DNA of 64,000 bases from Bradyrhizobium paxllaeri (lineage in GTDB: Bacteria > Pseudomonadota > Alphaproteobacteria > Rhizobiales > Xanthobacteraceae). Below, one piece after another: positions 30,483-37,722 of the stretch; the first letter of the stretch is position 1, and each line of letters opens with the position of its first letter. Both the position numbers and the translations under genes were made by a program. Location of the stretch: the NCBI RefSeq assembly GCF_001693515.2, contig NZ_CP042968.1:4464001-4528000 (forward strand), read 5' to 3'. The notes under the pieces are model-generated. The model was not told the DNA's origin. It was given only the letters and a program-made list of their open reading frames with translations, and made no database searches.

Positions 30483-31430
30483 CTACCGCCTGAGAAACGC
30501 CCCGAATGCCCTTGGCCCGTCGCCGACCTTGATCTCACCTACGACCTTCAGCTCGACGGCATCGATCACGCTGATCGAGTTGCTCTCCCAATTTGCCACG
30601 ATAACGCGCCGCCCATCCGCCGTCGCCGCGATCCCTTCCGGATAATCGCCCACGGTGATGCGCTTGACCAGCGACAGCGTTGCGAGATCGAACACGGTGA
30701 CGGTGCCGTCATACTGGTCGGTGACGAAGCCACGGCCCTGGGCCAGCGCGACGGCATAGGGGCGCAAGCCCGTCTTCACGCGGCCGATCTCTCGGGCCTG
30801 CTCAATATCGATCACCGAGACGTCGTTCGATCCGACATTGGCGGTGTAGGCGTGCCGGCCCTCGGCATCGATCGTTATGCCGAACGGGCGCGTTCCGACC
30901 TTGATGGTGGCGCGCCGCTCGCGCGAGGCGGTATCGATCACGGACACGCTGTCGGCATCGCGGTCCGCGGAGAGCAGCAGCCGACCATCCGGCGTCACTG
31001 CAAGCCCCGACGGCGAGGCGCCGACCGTGATGTTTGCAATCACACGCTGCTCCCTGGGATCGACCACCCGCACCGAAGCGGCGTACCAGTCGGCGACATA
31101 GACGGTGGCGCCATCCGGCGTCACGGCGACACCGAGCGGACCGCCGCCGACGTCGATCTTGCCGACGACGCGGCGTGCGGCGGCATCGACCACCGTCAGC
31201 GCCTTGGTGTCCGGGCTCGTCACATAGGCGAAGCGTCCGTCCGGCGTGATGGCGACACCCGCCGGCTTGCCGCCGATCGCGATGGTCGCGACCGGCTGCA
31301 AGGATGTGAGATCCACGACCGTCAGGTTTTCGCTGAGCTGGTTGGTGACGAACGCCTCTTCGGCCCAACCTTGCCCGGCCAAGGCGGAGCCGATGCCGGC
31401 GGCGAGCGCCGCCAGAACCACGGCCCGCAC
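30483..31430 (-). CDS. Exported YVTN-family beta-propeller protein
   Basis: 315 residues from the GTG at 31430, which lies 2 bp after the stop of the SRPBCC gene and opens a signal peptide (VRAVVLAALAAGIGSALAG, then QGWA). The rest is seven roughly 42-residue YVTN/NHL-like blades of the form VVDLTSLQPVATIAIGGKPA followed by GVAITPDGRFAYVTSPDTKA. Similar propellers accompany PQQ-dependent dehydrogenases in the periplasm. Coupled to the SRPBCC gene; role unproven. Confidence 0.85.
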   Translation of the reverse strand: MRAVVLAALAAGIGSALAGQGWAEEAFVTNQLSENLTVVDLTSLQPVATIAIGGKPAGVAITPDGRFAYVTSPDTKALTVVDAAARRVVGKIDVGGGPLGVAVTPDGATVYVADWYAASVRVVDPREQRVIANITVGASPSGLAVTPDGRLLLSADRDADSVSVIDTASRERRATIKVGTRPFGITIDAEGRHAYTANVGSNDVSVIDIEQAREIGRVKTGLRPYAVALAQGRGFVTDQYDGTVTVFDLATLSLVKRITVGDYPEGIAATADGRRVIVANWESNSISVIDAVELKVVGEIKVGDGPRAFGAFLRR

Positions 31431-31432
31431 GA

Positions 31433-31975
31433 TCAGCTTCCGCTCTCGACCTTCTTCTTCAGCGCCTCGAGGCCCGCGCGATAGAGCCCGCTCACTGCTT
31501 TCACCGCGGCCTCGTCGCTCAGTTCCGGCGGCGGGTCGTTGTTCGGAAAACCGCGATAGAATGCGCCGGCCCATTCCAGGCTGCTCCCCTTGCCGTCGGC
31601 GCTGGGCGTGACCGTCAGGGTGGACGAATAGTTGGTGACCGGCAGCACCTTCACGTCAACGGCGGTGATCCGATAGGAATAGGTCATCTTCTCGGCGTCG
31701 TATTTGTAGAGTTCCTCATCGACCGTCGCGCCACCCGCCAGCGTCAATCGCCGCGTGGCCTCGATCGCGTTGCCTTTCGCACCCTCGGTTTTGCTGACCG
31801 GCTGCAGCCAGCTCATGTCCTGGAAATTGCCGATCACCGCCCACACCTTGGCCGGCGGCGCGTTGATCTCGATCGACTCCCGCACCTTCTGGCGGGTCGG
31901 CCCGTGCGCCCAGGCTGTCCCCATTACCGCCAGCGCCATCACCACGGCGCCCGCCCTCGCAATCGTCACTCTCAT
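31433..31975 (-). CDS. Exported SRPBCC (polyketide cyclase/START-like) protein
   Basis: 180 residues. A signal peptide (TIARAGAVVMALAVMGTAWA) precedes a helix-grip SRPBCC domain: RESIEINAPPAKVWAVIGNF, QDMSWLQPVSKTEG, ATRRLTLAGGATVDEELYKY, SYRITAVDVKVLPVTNYSS and a C-terminal helix. The domain binds hydrophobic ligands. Its stop (31433) almost touches the propeller start (31430), so the two are translated together; exported SRPBCC plus YVTN pairs occur near quinoprotein alcohol dehydrogenases. Confidence 0.82.
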   Translation of the reverse strand: MRVTIARAGAVVMALAVMGTAWAHGPTRQKVRESIEINAPPAKVWAVIGNFQDMSWLQPVSKTEGAKGNAIEATRRLTLAGGATVDEELYKYDAEKMTYSYRITAVDVKVLPVTNYSSTLTVTPSADGKGSSLEWAGAFYRGFPNNDPPPELSDEAAVKAVSGLYRAGLEALKKKVESGS

Positions 31976-32085
31976 GTCGTTTCCCCAATGTTTCGTTGGC
32001 CCCGCGTCGGCGCGCGTTGGCGAATAGCGTACCGCATTTTCGTGCCAAAGAAGGCTGGTTCGTGGCGCTGCCGGGAGGCGGTAAT

Positions 32086-32129
32086 GCAGGATGGGTGGAG
32101 CGACGTTGTCCGCCGGAAGCGATACCGAT
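32086..32129. repeat. Dispersed repeat, family F, partial copy
   Basis: TGCAGGATGGGTGGAGCGAC and GAAGCGATACCGAT match the left arm of the full family F copy at 32626-32708, but the right arm is missing. It stands in the 229-bp gap upstream of the SRPBCC gene. Confidence 0.6.
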
Positions 32130-32204
32130 CGCGCTTTTACGGCGCGAACGAGGGCCGCATCGCGCCGCTTGGGAACTCAGAAGCCCGCAGCCGCAAATGC
32201 CGTT

Positions 32205-32531
32205 CTACACCGTCCAGTAATGCGGATGAGGCCTTGAGCGATCACCCCAATCGAAGGCTTCTTCATCGAGCTCGGATGGACCCGTGCGCAGATCCTCCAG
32301 CGTCACGTCGGATTGGTAGGCCTGACGCGCGGGATCAAATCGGAGGGCGTCCCAGCGGATCGGACAATGATGGTGGCTGCCGAGCAGTCCGCCGGTCTTG
32401 ATCACGGCGTAGGCAACCGTTCCGCTCACCTTGTCGAGCATCAGCCGCTCAATCGAGCCAAGTCTTGTGCCGTCGCGGCCGTACACGTTCACACGCTCGA
32501 CGCGATCGCTGGGCACCAGGGTATGAGGCAT
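32205..32531 (-). CDS. PRC-barrel domain protein
   Basis: 108 residues from MPHTLVPSDRVERVNVYGRD, with GGGAGG 5 nt upstream. The PRC barrel is clear: VNVYGRDGTRLGSIERLMLD, KVSGTVAYAVIKTGGLLG and CPIRWDALRFD. PRC barrels serve photosynthetic reaction centre H subunits and RNA-processing RimM; stand-alone versions in rhizobia are of unknown function, often stress-linked. A poly-His spot (SHHHCP) is notable. Confidence 0.85.
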   Translation of the reverse strand: MPHTLVPSDRVERVNVYGRDGTRLGSIERLMLDKVSGTVAYAVIKTGGLLGSHHHCPIRWDALRFDPARQAYQSDVTLEDLRTGPSELDEEAFDWGDRSRPHPHYWTV

Positions 32532-32625
32532 GGCGTCCTCCCTGTTTTCCCTTGTTCGGCCGATATAATAGCACAACCGGGCCCGTCGTGGTTGCCTCAC
32601 CCTGCGACAAAGTCTGCCGTTGTGC

Positions 32626-32708
32626 AGGATGGGTGGAGCGCAGCGATACCCATCAGGATAGCCGTGCGATGCAGAATGATGGGTTTCGCTTACGCTCTAC
32701 CCATCCTT
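32626..32708. repeat. Dispersed repeat, family F, complete copy
   Basis: Outer arms CAGGATGGGTGGAGCGCAGC and GCTCTACCCATCCTTA with internal ATACCCATC/GATGGGTTT pairing. It ends 15 bp from the stop of the 79-residue protein gene. Confidence 0.75.
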
Positions 32709-32722
32709 ACAGACTTCGATCG

Positions 32723-32962
32723 TCACCGCTGCGTGGTCGGATCATTGAGAAGCATCTCGAGAAAATAACGGCACGCTTCGTCTTCATCAGGAAATTCATG
32801 AACAGCATTCAAATTTCCGCGCTCGCAATAATAGGTACGCCAAACGACCCCATCTCTTTCCAATCGATATTGCTCGTCGTCGGCCCCAATTCCCTCGATG
32901 CTAAACGCGCGCGATCTCACGCCACGGTCTGACAATATTCTTTGTAGTTCCGCGATATCCAT
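32723..32962 (-). CDS. 79-residue protein paired with ABC-like ATPase
   Basis: Starts at MDIAELQRILSDRGVRSRAF, 10 bp after the ATPase stop. It is acidic and globular, with a beta-rich middle (EQYRLERDGVVWRTYYCERG) and a terminal helix (DEDEACRYFLEMLLNDP). I do not recognise a named family with certainty; the WRTYYxERGN and DEACRYFL pattern is like small immunity-type proteins reported beside toxins. The tight spacing suggests it works with the ATPase. Confidence 0.65.
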   Translation of the reverse strand: MDIAELQRILSDRGVRSRAFSIEGIGADDEQYRLERDGVVWRTYYCERGNLNAVHEFPDEDEACRYFLEMLLNDPTTQR

Positions 32963-32972
32963 TAGAATGTTC

Positions 32973-33749
32973 TCACTCCTCGATCGCCGCCTGCACGAAT
33001 CCGTCCGGGTCATCACAAAACTCGCGCATGACCTTGTAGTGATCGGTCTCGCGCACGCTCACCGGCTCCAGCCCGTATTTCGTTAGCCGCAGCAGTGTCG
33101 CATTCGGGTACGCCATCAGCATCGGCGCGTGCGTGGCCATGATGATCTGGCAATGGCCGATCTCGTCCATCCGCCGCATCAGTTTCAGAAACTCGATCTG
33201 GCGCGCGGGTGACAGCGCGGATTCCGGCTCGTCGAAGATGAAGATGCCCTGCTTCTGGCAGCGCTCCTCGAAGAAGCGCAGAAAGCCTTCGCCGTGGGAA
33301 TGGGAGAGGAAGTCAGGTGGGGGGCCTCCTCCTCTCGGATATTTCTGGGCCATCTCGTCTAAGTATCGGGCGACCGAGAAAAAGCTTTCGGCGCGGAAGA
33401 ACCAGCCATTGGTAATTTTGGGCAGCCAACTCGCCCGCAACGCTTTCGACAATTGTCCACCCATTTTCTCCAACGCCCATGAGTGGTCGACCGTCAAGTA
33501 GCCCTTGCCGCCGCCAGCTTCGTCATAGCCGGCAAGCACAGCGATGCCTTCTAGCAAGGTGGATTTGCCCGTACCGTTCTCACCGACGATGATGGTGATC
33601 GCGCGGTTGAAGCTCAGCTCGAAATCGTCGTGCAATAACGGCAAGCAAAACGGATAGGCCTCGCGGTTCGTGATGCGCGAGGGTTCGAGCCAGATGCGCT
33701 TGAGATATGGCGCCGGCAAGTTGATCGGGCGATTGCGTCTGGAAGCCAT
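32973..33749 (-). CDS. ABC-like AAA ATPase (COG3910 type)
   Basis: 258 residues. A SMC/ABC-type nucleotide-binding fold without transmembrane parts: Walker A TIIVGENGTGKSTLLEGI, signature-like SHGEGFLRFFEE, Walker B IFIFDEPESALSPARQIEFL and switch His MATHAPMLMAYP. The N-terminal strand-rich part (APYLKRIWLEPSRI) is typical of the stand-alone predicted ATPases that resemble RecF/OLD heads. It lacks a TOPRIM nuclease. A 79-residue gene follows by 10 bp. It might be a defence or repair accessory; not established. Confidence 0.82.
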   Translation of the reverse strand: MASRRNRPINLPAPYLKRIWLEPSRITNREAYPFCLPLLHDDFELSFNRAITIIVGENGTGKSTLLEGIAVLAGYDEAGGGKGYLTVDHSWALEKMGGQLSKALRASWLPKITNGWFFRAESFFSVARYLDEMAQKYPRGGGPPPDFLSHSHGEGFLRFFEERCQKQGIFIFDEPESALSPARQIEFLKLMRRMDEIGHCQIIMATHAPMLMAYPNATLLRLTKYGLEPVSVRETDHYKVMREFCDDPDGFVQAAIEE

Positions 33750-33814
33750 GTTTGCGGTTCTCGGGAAACAAAGTCATTCGTTATGGTTATACAGTCCATG
33801 CCGCGCAATCCTAG

Positions 33815-34153
33815 ATGGCACACCGAGCAATGCAAAGCGCCGCGTACACAATCTTCCGCAATGCCATCCTCGGCGAGCATCAGATCGTCTGCCGCTACGG
33901 CGGCCGCAACCGCGAACTCTGCCCGCATATCATCGGCACCAACAAACGCGGCGAAGAGGTCGTGCTGGCCTGGCAGTTCGCCGGCGAGAGCAGTGGCCCG
34001 CTGCCGCAATGGCGCTGCCTGAAACTCGCCGAAGTCAGCGACGCCCGCCTGCGCGCAGGCCGCTGGCACGAGGGCGGCTCGCACCGTACGACGCAGACCT
34101 GCGTCAGCGATATCGATCTCGACATCAACGTCCACGTTCGCAAACGCAGGTGA
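33815..34153 (+). CDS. Small WYL-like protein
   Basis: 112 residues (or 107 if the second Met at 33830 is used). The core LGEHQIVCRYGGRNRELCPH, GTNKRGEEVVLAWQFAGES and GPLPQWRCLKLAEVSDAR matches the WYL fold as found in stand-alone small proteins: a beta barrel in which arginines bind nucleic acid or nucleotides. There is no helix-turn-helix. It is divergent from the ATPase gene, 65 bp away. WYL proteins often regulate defence loci, but the link here is inference. Confidence 0.6.
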   Translation: MAHRAMQSAAYTIFRNAILGEHQIVCRYGGRNRELCPHIIGTNKRGEEVVLAWQFAGESSGPLPQWRCLKLAEVSDARLRAGRWHEGGSHRTTQTCVSDIDLDINVHVRKRR

Positions 34154-34200
34154 TACGATCGTCAGCAAATGTGTCGCATGATCGCAAAACTATCTCCACC

Positions 34201-34281
34201 CGTCATTGCGAGCGTAGCGAAGCAATCCATCTTTCCGCGCATGAGGTGACAATGGATTGCTTCGCTGCGCTCGCAATGACG
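34201..34281. repeat. Dispersed palindromic repeat, family C, copy 1
   Basis: CGTCATTGCGAGCGTAGCGA and GCGCTCGCAATGACG arms with inner AAGCAATCCAT and ATGGATTGCTT pairing, 81 bp. Second copy at 48726-48803 with the same layout. Confidence 0.85.
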
Positions 34282-34645
34282 TGGATAGGCTGGTGCGCAC
34301 CAACATTCGCATGCGCGAACGCAATCTCGATCTAACGCATTCGCGTCATCTCTCGCGCATATCGAGAACGTATTCCGCGCTACACGTCGCCGCATCGCTG
34401 TCGAAATAGCAACCTGTCCGCGCCAATGAGCAGACGCGCTTCGGTCCAATTTTTGCCGGCATACATGTCGTATGGTTAATCCTGCGAACGACGTTTTCAC
34501 ATCCGCTCAAACGTCGCTTGCAGACGACTCCTTGAGGGCGCGTTCGCGCCTGCTTCCAGAACGTTACGTCACCATGCCGGTGCAATCGGTCCGTTTATGG
34601 GGCCTGCAGGGGATTACACGAGTGTTCAACTACAGGGGACAAACA

Positions 34646-35314
34646 ATGAAACGACTACTTCTAGCTGGTGCGGCCCTTTTGTCGGTCGCGACCGCGGCAT
34701 CGGCCGCCGACCTGCGGGCGCGGCCCTACGCCAAAGCGGCCCCCCCGGCGGCGGTGGTTGCGGCGTATAACTGGTCCGGCTTCTATATCGGCGCGATGGG
34801 CGGCTACGGTTCGGAGACCGAGGCGGGCAGCGGCGGCTTCGGCGGCGGCACGGTCGGCTACAACTGGCAATTTCCCGGCAGCCAGTTCGTGTTCGGTATC
34901 GAAGTCGATGCCGCCGGCGCCAGCATCAAGGACAGCGTCACCGAGGATGACGGCGCCGGCCTCGTGGCCACGCTGGATACCAAGATCAACTCATTCGGCA
35001 GCGTGACGGGCCGCGCCGGTTTCGCGGTGGATGCGGCGCTCATCTACGCCAAGGGCGGCTTCGCCTGGGCCAACAGCAAGGCCAATCTTTCAGTGCCGGC
35101 ATTCGCCCTGTCGGCTTCGGATAGCCACACTCACACGGGATACACCATCGGTGGCGGCCTCGAATACATGTTCGCCCCGAACTGGTCGGCCAAGGGTGAA
35201 TACATGTTCACCAGCCTCGGCGGCGAGACCTACAATCTCGGCGGCCTCCCACTGGAGTCCGGCACCATCGACCTCCACACCTTCAAGGTCGGCGTGAACT
35301 ATCACTTCCGGTAA
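34646..35314 (+). CDS. Outer membrane beta-barrel protein (Omp25/Omp31 type), copy 3
   Basis: 222 residues from the ATG at 34646 with AGGGGA upstream. The signal peptide (KRLLLAGAALLSVATAASA) and ADLRARPYAKA entry are as in the two barrels at 24.9-26.6 kb, but the barrel is shorter and diverged: FYIGAMGGYGSETEAGSGGF, GTVGYNWQFPGSQFVFGIEV, AGFAVDAALIYAKGGFAW, GGGLEYMFAPNWSAKGEYMF and a terminal VGVNYHFR with C-terminal aromatic pattern for BAM recognition. The 5' intergenic region is long (365 bp after the family C repeat). Confidence 0.88.
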   Translation: MKRLLLAGAALLSVATAASAADLRARPYAKAAPPAAVVAAYNWSGFYIGAMGGYGSETEAGSGGFGGGTVGYNWQFPGSQFVFGIEVDAAGASIKDSVTEDDGAGLVATLDTKINSFGSVTGRAGFAVDAALIYAKGGFAWANSKANLSVPAFALSASDSHTHTGYTIGGGLEYMFAPNWSAKGEYMFTSLGGETYNLGGLPLESGTIDLHTFKVGVNYHFR

Positions 35315-35538
35315 CCGGTCATGTAGCAACCATTAAACGGATTGATTGTGCGCGATTGATTGTCCGTTTCCGCTGAGCATGACGCCGTGCTCGCCACCGT
35401 CAAGGCGTGGCCTGGCGGCGGCTGTGGGTGGCGAGAGATTGGAGCGACGGCCATCCTTGACGACGGCTGCGCGCGACGTCGTTGGGATGGCAGGTCGGGA
35501 CGAAGAAACGGTGCTGCGGTCGAACCAAGAAACTTGGA

Positions 35539-36519
35539 TTAGCTTGCTGGCGAGGCGCCCATCGTTGCAGCCAAGGGGGGCTGGTCTTGCCAAGGCGTGC
35601 CACGTGCCACGACAGTGTTGATGAAGATGAGCAGCTTCCTGGCGCAGGCGATGAGCGCTTGCTTGTGCTCTTTTCCAGCGGCCCTCAGCCGGCTGTAAAG
35701 GGCGATAAGCTGCGGATTCCAGCGAAAGGATGCCGGCAGCGCCGCCGTATAGAGCGCCCGACGCAGCCTCTTGCGTCCGCCGTCGACGTGACGGGCGCCG
35801 CTGTGCTCGCCGCTGTCATCGTCATAGGGCGCAAGGCCGGCGAGAGCGGCGGCTTGCTCGCGGCTGAGCTGGCCGATCTCGGGCATGCGTATCAGGACCG
35901 CGACTGCGGTCGGCATCCCGGCGCCGCCCACGCTGTAGATCAGATCGAGCCGCTGGGCGAGGTCGCGATGCTCGCGGATCGCGGCCACCAAGGCCTTGAG
36001 TTCGACCCTCTCGCGCTTGGCCAGGCGGGCGATCTCGTCCTTCCAGACCTTCTGGATGCGCGGATCGCGGCAGGCCTCGAGCCGGTTTTTGTACAGCGTA
36101 ATGTCCTCTCCGATCTGTTCGATCAGCGTCAGATGTTCGGCAAACGGCTGCAGCCGGGGATCGGGGGCGGCGTGGATCTTCTTGACCGCAGCAGTGCAGG
36201 CGGCAATCAGCGCGGCATCGATCTTGTCGTTCTTGGCGCGCTGCAAGTGGAACTTGGCATAGGCCCGCACTTGTGCCGGCTGAAACACCACCACAACGAA
36301 CCGCTTGCGCCGCAGCTCGCTGACGACTGGGAGTTCATAGCCGCCACTCGCCTCGATCCCAATGCGCTTGACCTTGTGGCGCCGCAACCACTCCAACAGC
36401 GCCTTGTGGCCTTCAGCCGTGTTCTCGACTTGCAGCTGCAAGGAGTTGCCATCGATCGCCACGTCTAGCTTCCGTTTGCCGGTATCGATCCCGGCGCAGA
36501 TTGTGGTACGCTTGGCCAT
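35539..36519 (-). CDS. IS110-family transposase (DEDD recombinase), copy 1
   Basis: 326 residues from the Met of MAKRTTICAGIDTGKRKLDV, with GGGAGG 10 nt upstream. The RuvC-like DEDD domain is intact: Asp in AGIDTGK, Glu in GIEASGGYE, two Asp in KNDKIDAALI. The C-terminal Transposase_20 domain (YSVGGAGMPTAVAVLIRMPE to LAGLAPYDDDSGEHSG) carries the candidate nucleophilic Ser. Length and motifs suggest an active protein. It is not closely related to copy 2 at 54360. Confidence 0.92.
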   Translation of the reverse strand: MAKRTTICAGIDTGKRKLDVAIDGNSLQLQVENTAEGHKALLEWLRRHKVKRIGIEASGGYELPVVSELRRKRFVVVVFQPAQVRAYAKFHLQRAKNDKIDAALIAACTAAVKKIHAAPDPRLQPFAEHLTLIEQIGEDITLYKNRLEACRDPRIQKVWKDEIARLAKRERVELKALVAAIREHRDLAQRLDLIYSVGGAGMPTAVAVLIRMPEIGQLSREQAAALAGLAPYDDDSGEHSGARHVDGGRKRLRRALYTAALPASFRWNPQLIALYSRLRAAGKEHKQALIACARKLLIFINTVVARGTPWQDQPPLAATMGASPAS

Positions 36520-36652
36520 CTTCGTCGACCCTCCCTTGTGATGCGAACCTGAAGTTCCTTCAACCATCCGGGTCCCGATGAAGTGCCGATTGCGATCTTG
36601 CTACGTAAGACAGCCCTCTAGGCTTCGGTGGGCATCGATCCGATCAATCGGC

Positions 36653-36684
36653 GGCCCAGCCAGGGTGGCCACCCCGGCTGGGCC
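36653..36684 (-). ncRNA. Candidate bridge-RNA hairpin or guard hairpin of IS110 copy 1
   Basis: A 32-bp inverted repeat with one mismatch, about 135 bp upstream of the transposase start. IS110 elements express a structured guide RNA from the non-coding end before the transposase. This stem is the dominant structure in that end. Target- and donor-binding loops could not be assigned by eye. Confidence 0.35.
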
Positions 36685-36727
36685 ATTCCTCACGGAACGA
36701 GACCACTTTAATCCTTCGCGCTAATAC

Positions 36728-36830
36728 AAGGGTGGGCAAAGCGCAAGCGTGCCCACCATCTACTGACTACCTACTGACTACAATGACACTGGATGGTGGG
36801 CACGGCGCAATGCGCCTTTGCCCACCCTTG
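36728..36830. repeat. Dispersed palindromic repeat, family A, copy 2
   Basis: AAGGGTGGGCAAAGCGCAAG and CGCCTTTGCCCACCCTTG arms enclose a spacer with two copies of CTACTGACTA. It matches the family A copy at 2540-2631 in arms but not in spacer. It lies between IS110 copy 1 and the PPC-domain gene. Confidence 0.8.
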
Positions 36831-36860
36831 TTTAATGGTTGCTACGGCATTACGAAGAAC

Positions 36861-37718
36861 TCAAACCACTTCCAGCACCAGCTCCATCGTCATCAGCACC
36901 GGATTGTCGCCGCGCATCAGCCGGCCCTCGGCGACGCCGCCGAGATAATCGACGAGTGCGATATCGATCTCCGCGTGAAGTGTACCGTCGGCGCCGGGCG
37001 CGATCGCGCCGGCCTTGATGGCAAGCTCCGTCGCAAACGGCACCACGGTTCGGCCGTCGGCGAAATGCGCGCCGATCGTTGAGCCGACGCCGCCGTGAAT
37101 CCGCGCGCGCAAAATTCCGTGCTGCCGGCAGAAGGTCTCCAACGCCGCGGCGAAATCCTGATTCGGCCGCAGCCGCAGCGCGAACGCGCGGCTCTCGGCC
37201 TTCACATCCGTGCTCGCACGCGCGACCGGCCCAAACAATTTGAAATTGGTCTCAGGATCAGGCTCGGCCATGAACATGGCGCCGTCGATGCCGAACGCTT
37301 CGACGGTGAATGATTCGGCGATGATGCTCTCCTCCGGGAGAATGTGGCCGCCGTGCAGATGGCCGTCGGTCTCGGTCCACAGTCCATGGCAATGGAAGAA
37401 CGGCGCACCGTCGCGCTCGCCGAGCGTCATCGCCCCACACTTCAGCCGCGTGATGCCGGAGGGCCGATACGTATCGCTGTAGAACGCCGCGTTGGCACCG
37501 GTCTTCGACAGCGCCGGCATGACATAGGCAAAGGGCCCGAGCGTCCCTCCCCGCATGCTCAGCACGCCGCCGGAAAATCCGGCCTCCGCAAAACCGCGGC
37601 GTGCAGCCTCCAGCAGCGGCAGGCCGGCCTCAAGCGCAAACGAGAACGCCCGCCCCCGCGCCTCGACCCACTGGATGCGTTCGGGTGCGGGCGGCCCGGG
37701 CTGCTCGATGCTGCGCAT
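36861..37718 (-). CDS. PPC (DUF296) domain protein
   Basis: 285 residues from MRSIEQPGPPAPERIQWVEA; earlier Met codons would overlap the ligase. Two PPC/PCC-type (DUF296) units are recognisable, the second most clearly: SRAFALRLRPNQDFAAALET, FCRQHGILRARIHGGVGSTI, EIDIALVDYLGGVAEGRLMR. The first contains conserved His residues (FFHCHGLWTETDGHLHGGHI) that could bind metal. PPC domains are found in AT-hook proteins and in small bacterial enzymes or binding proteins. It starts 4 bp after the acyl-CoA ligase stop, so the pair is one unit. Confidence 0.8.
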   Translation of the reverse strand: MRSIEQPGPPAPERIQWVEARGRAFSFALEAGLPLLEAARRGFAEAGFSGGVLSMRGGTLGPFAYVMPALSKTGANAAFYSDTYRPSGITRLKCGAMTLGERDGAPFFHCHGLWTETDGHLHGGHILPEESIIAESFTVEAFGIDGAMFMAEPDPETNFKLFGPVARASTDVKAESRAFALRLRPNQDFAAALETFCRQHGILRARIHGGVGSTIGAHFADGRTVVPFATELAIKAGAIAPGADGTLHAEIDIALVDYLGGVAEGRLMRGDNPVLMTMELVLEVV

Positions 37719-37722
37719 CGCC

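Larger units (their letters stand above)
35323..36845. mobile_element. IS110-family element region, copy 1 (ends uncertain)
   Basis: The transposase gene (35539-36519, minus) with non-coding flanks. The 5' flank (36520-36720) holds an exceptional hairpin, GGCCCAGCC/GGCTGGGCC with inner palindrome GGGTGGCCACCC (36653-36684), as expected of the recombinase-side non-coding end in which IS110 elements encode their bridge RNA. Outer limits shown are a 16-bp inverted repeat, GTAGCAACCATTAAAC at 35323-35338 and its complement at 36830-36845. The latter may belong to neighbouring repeats and not to the IS. Confidence 0.5.

Noticed and set aside
35346..35621. Short frames beside IS110 copy 1 and their counterparts after copy 2
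   Set aside because: The shared translated pattern (LDGG, LSG) comes from a dispersed non-coding sequence read in a fixed frame, not from a conserved gene.
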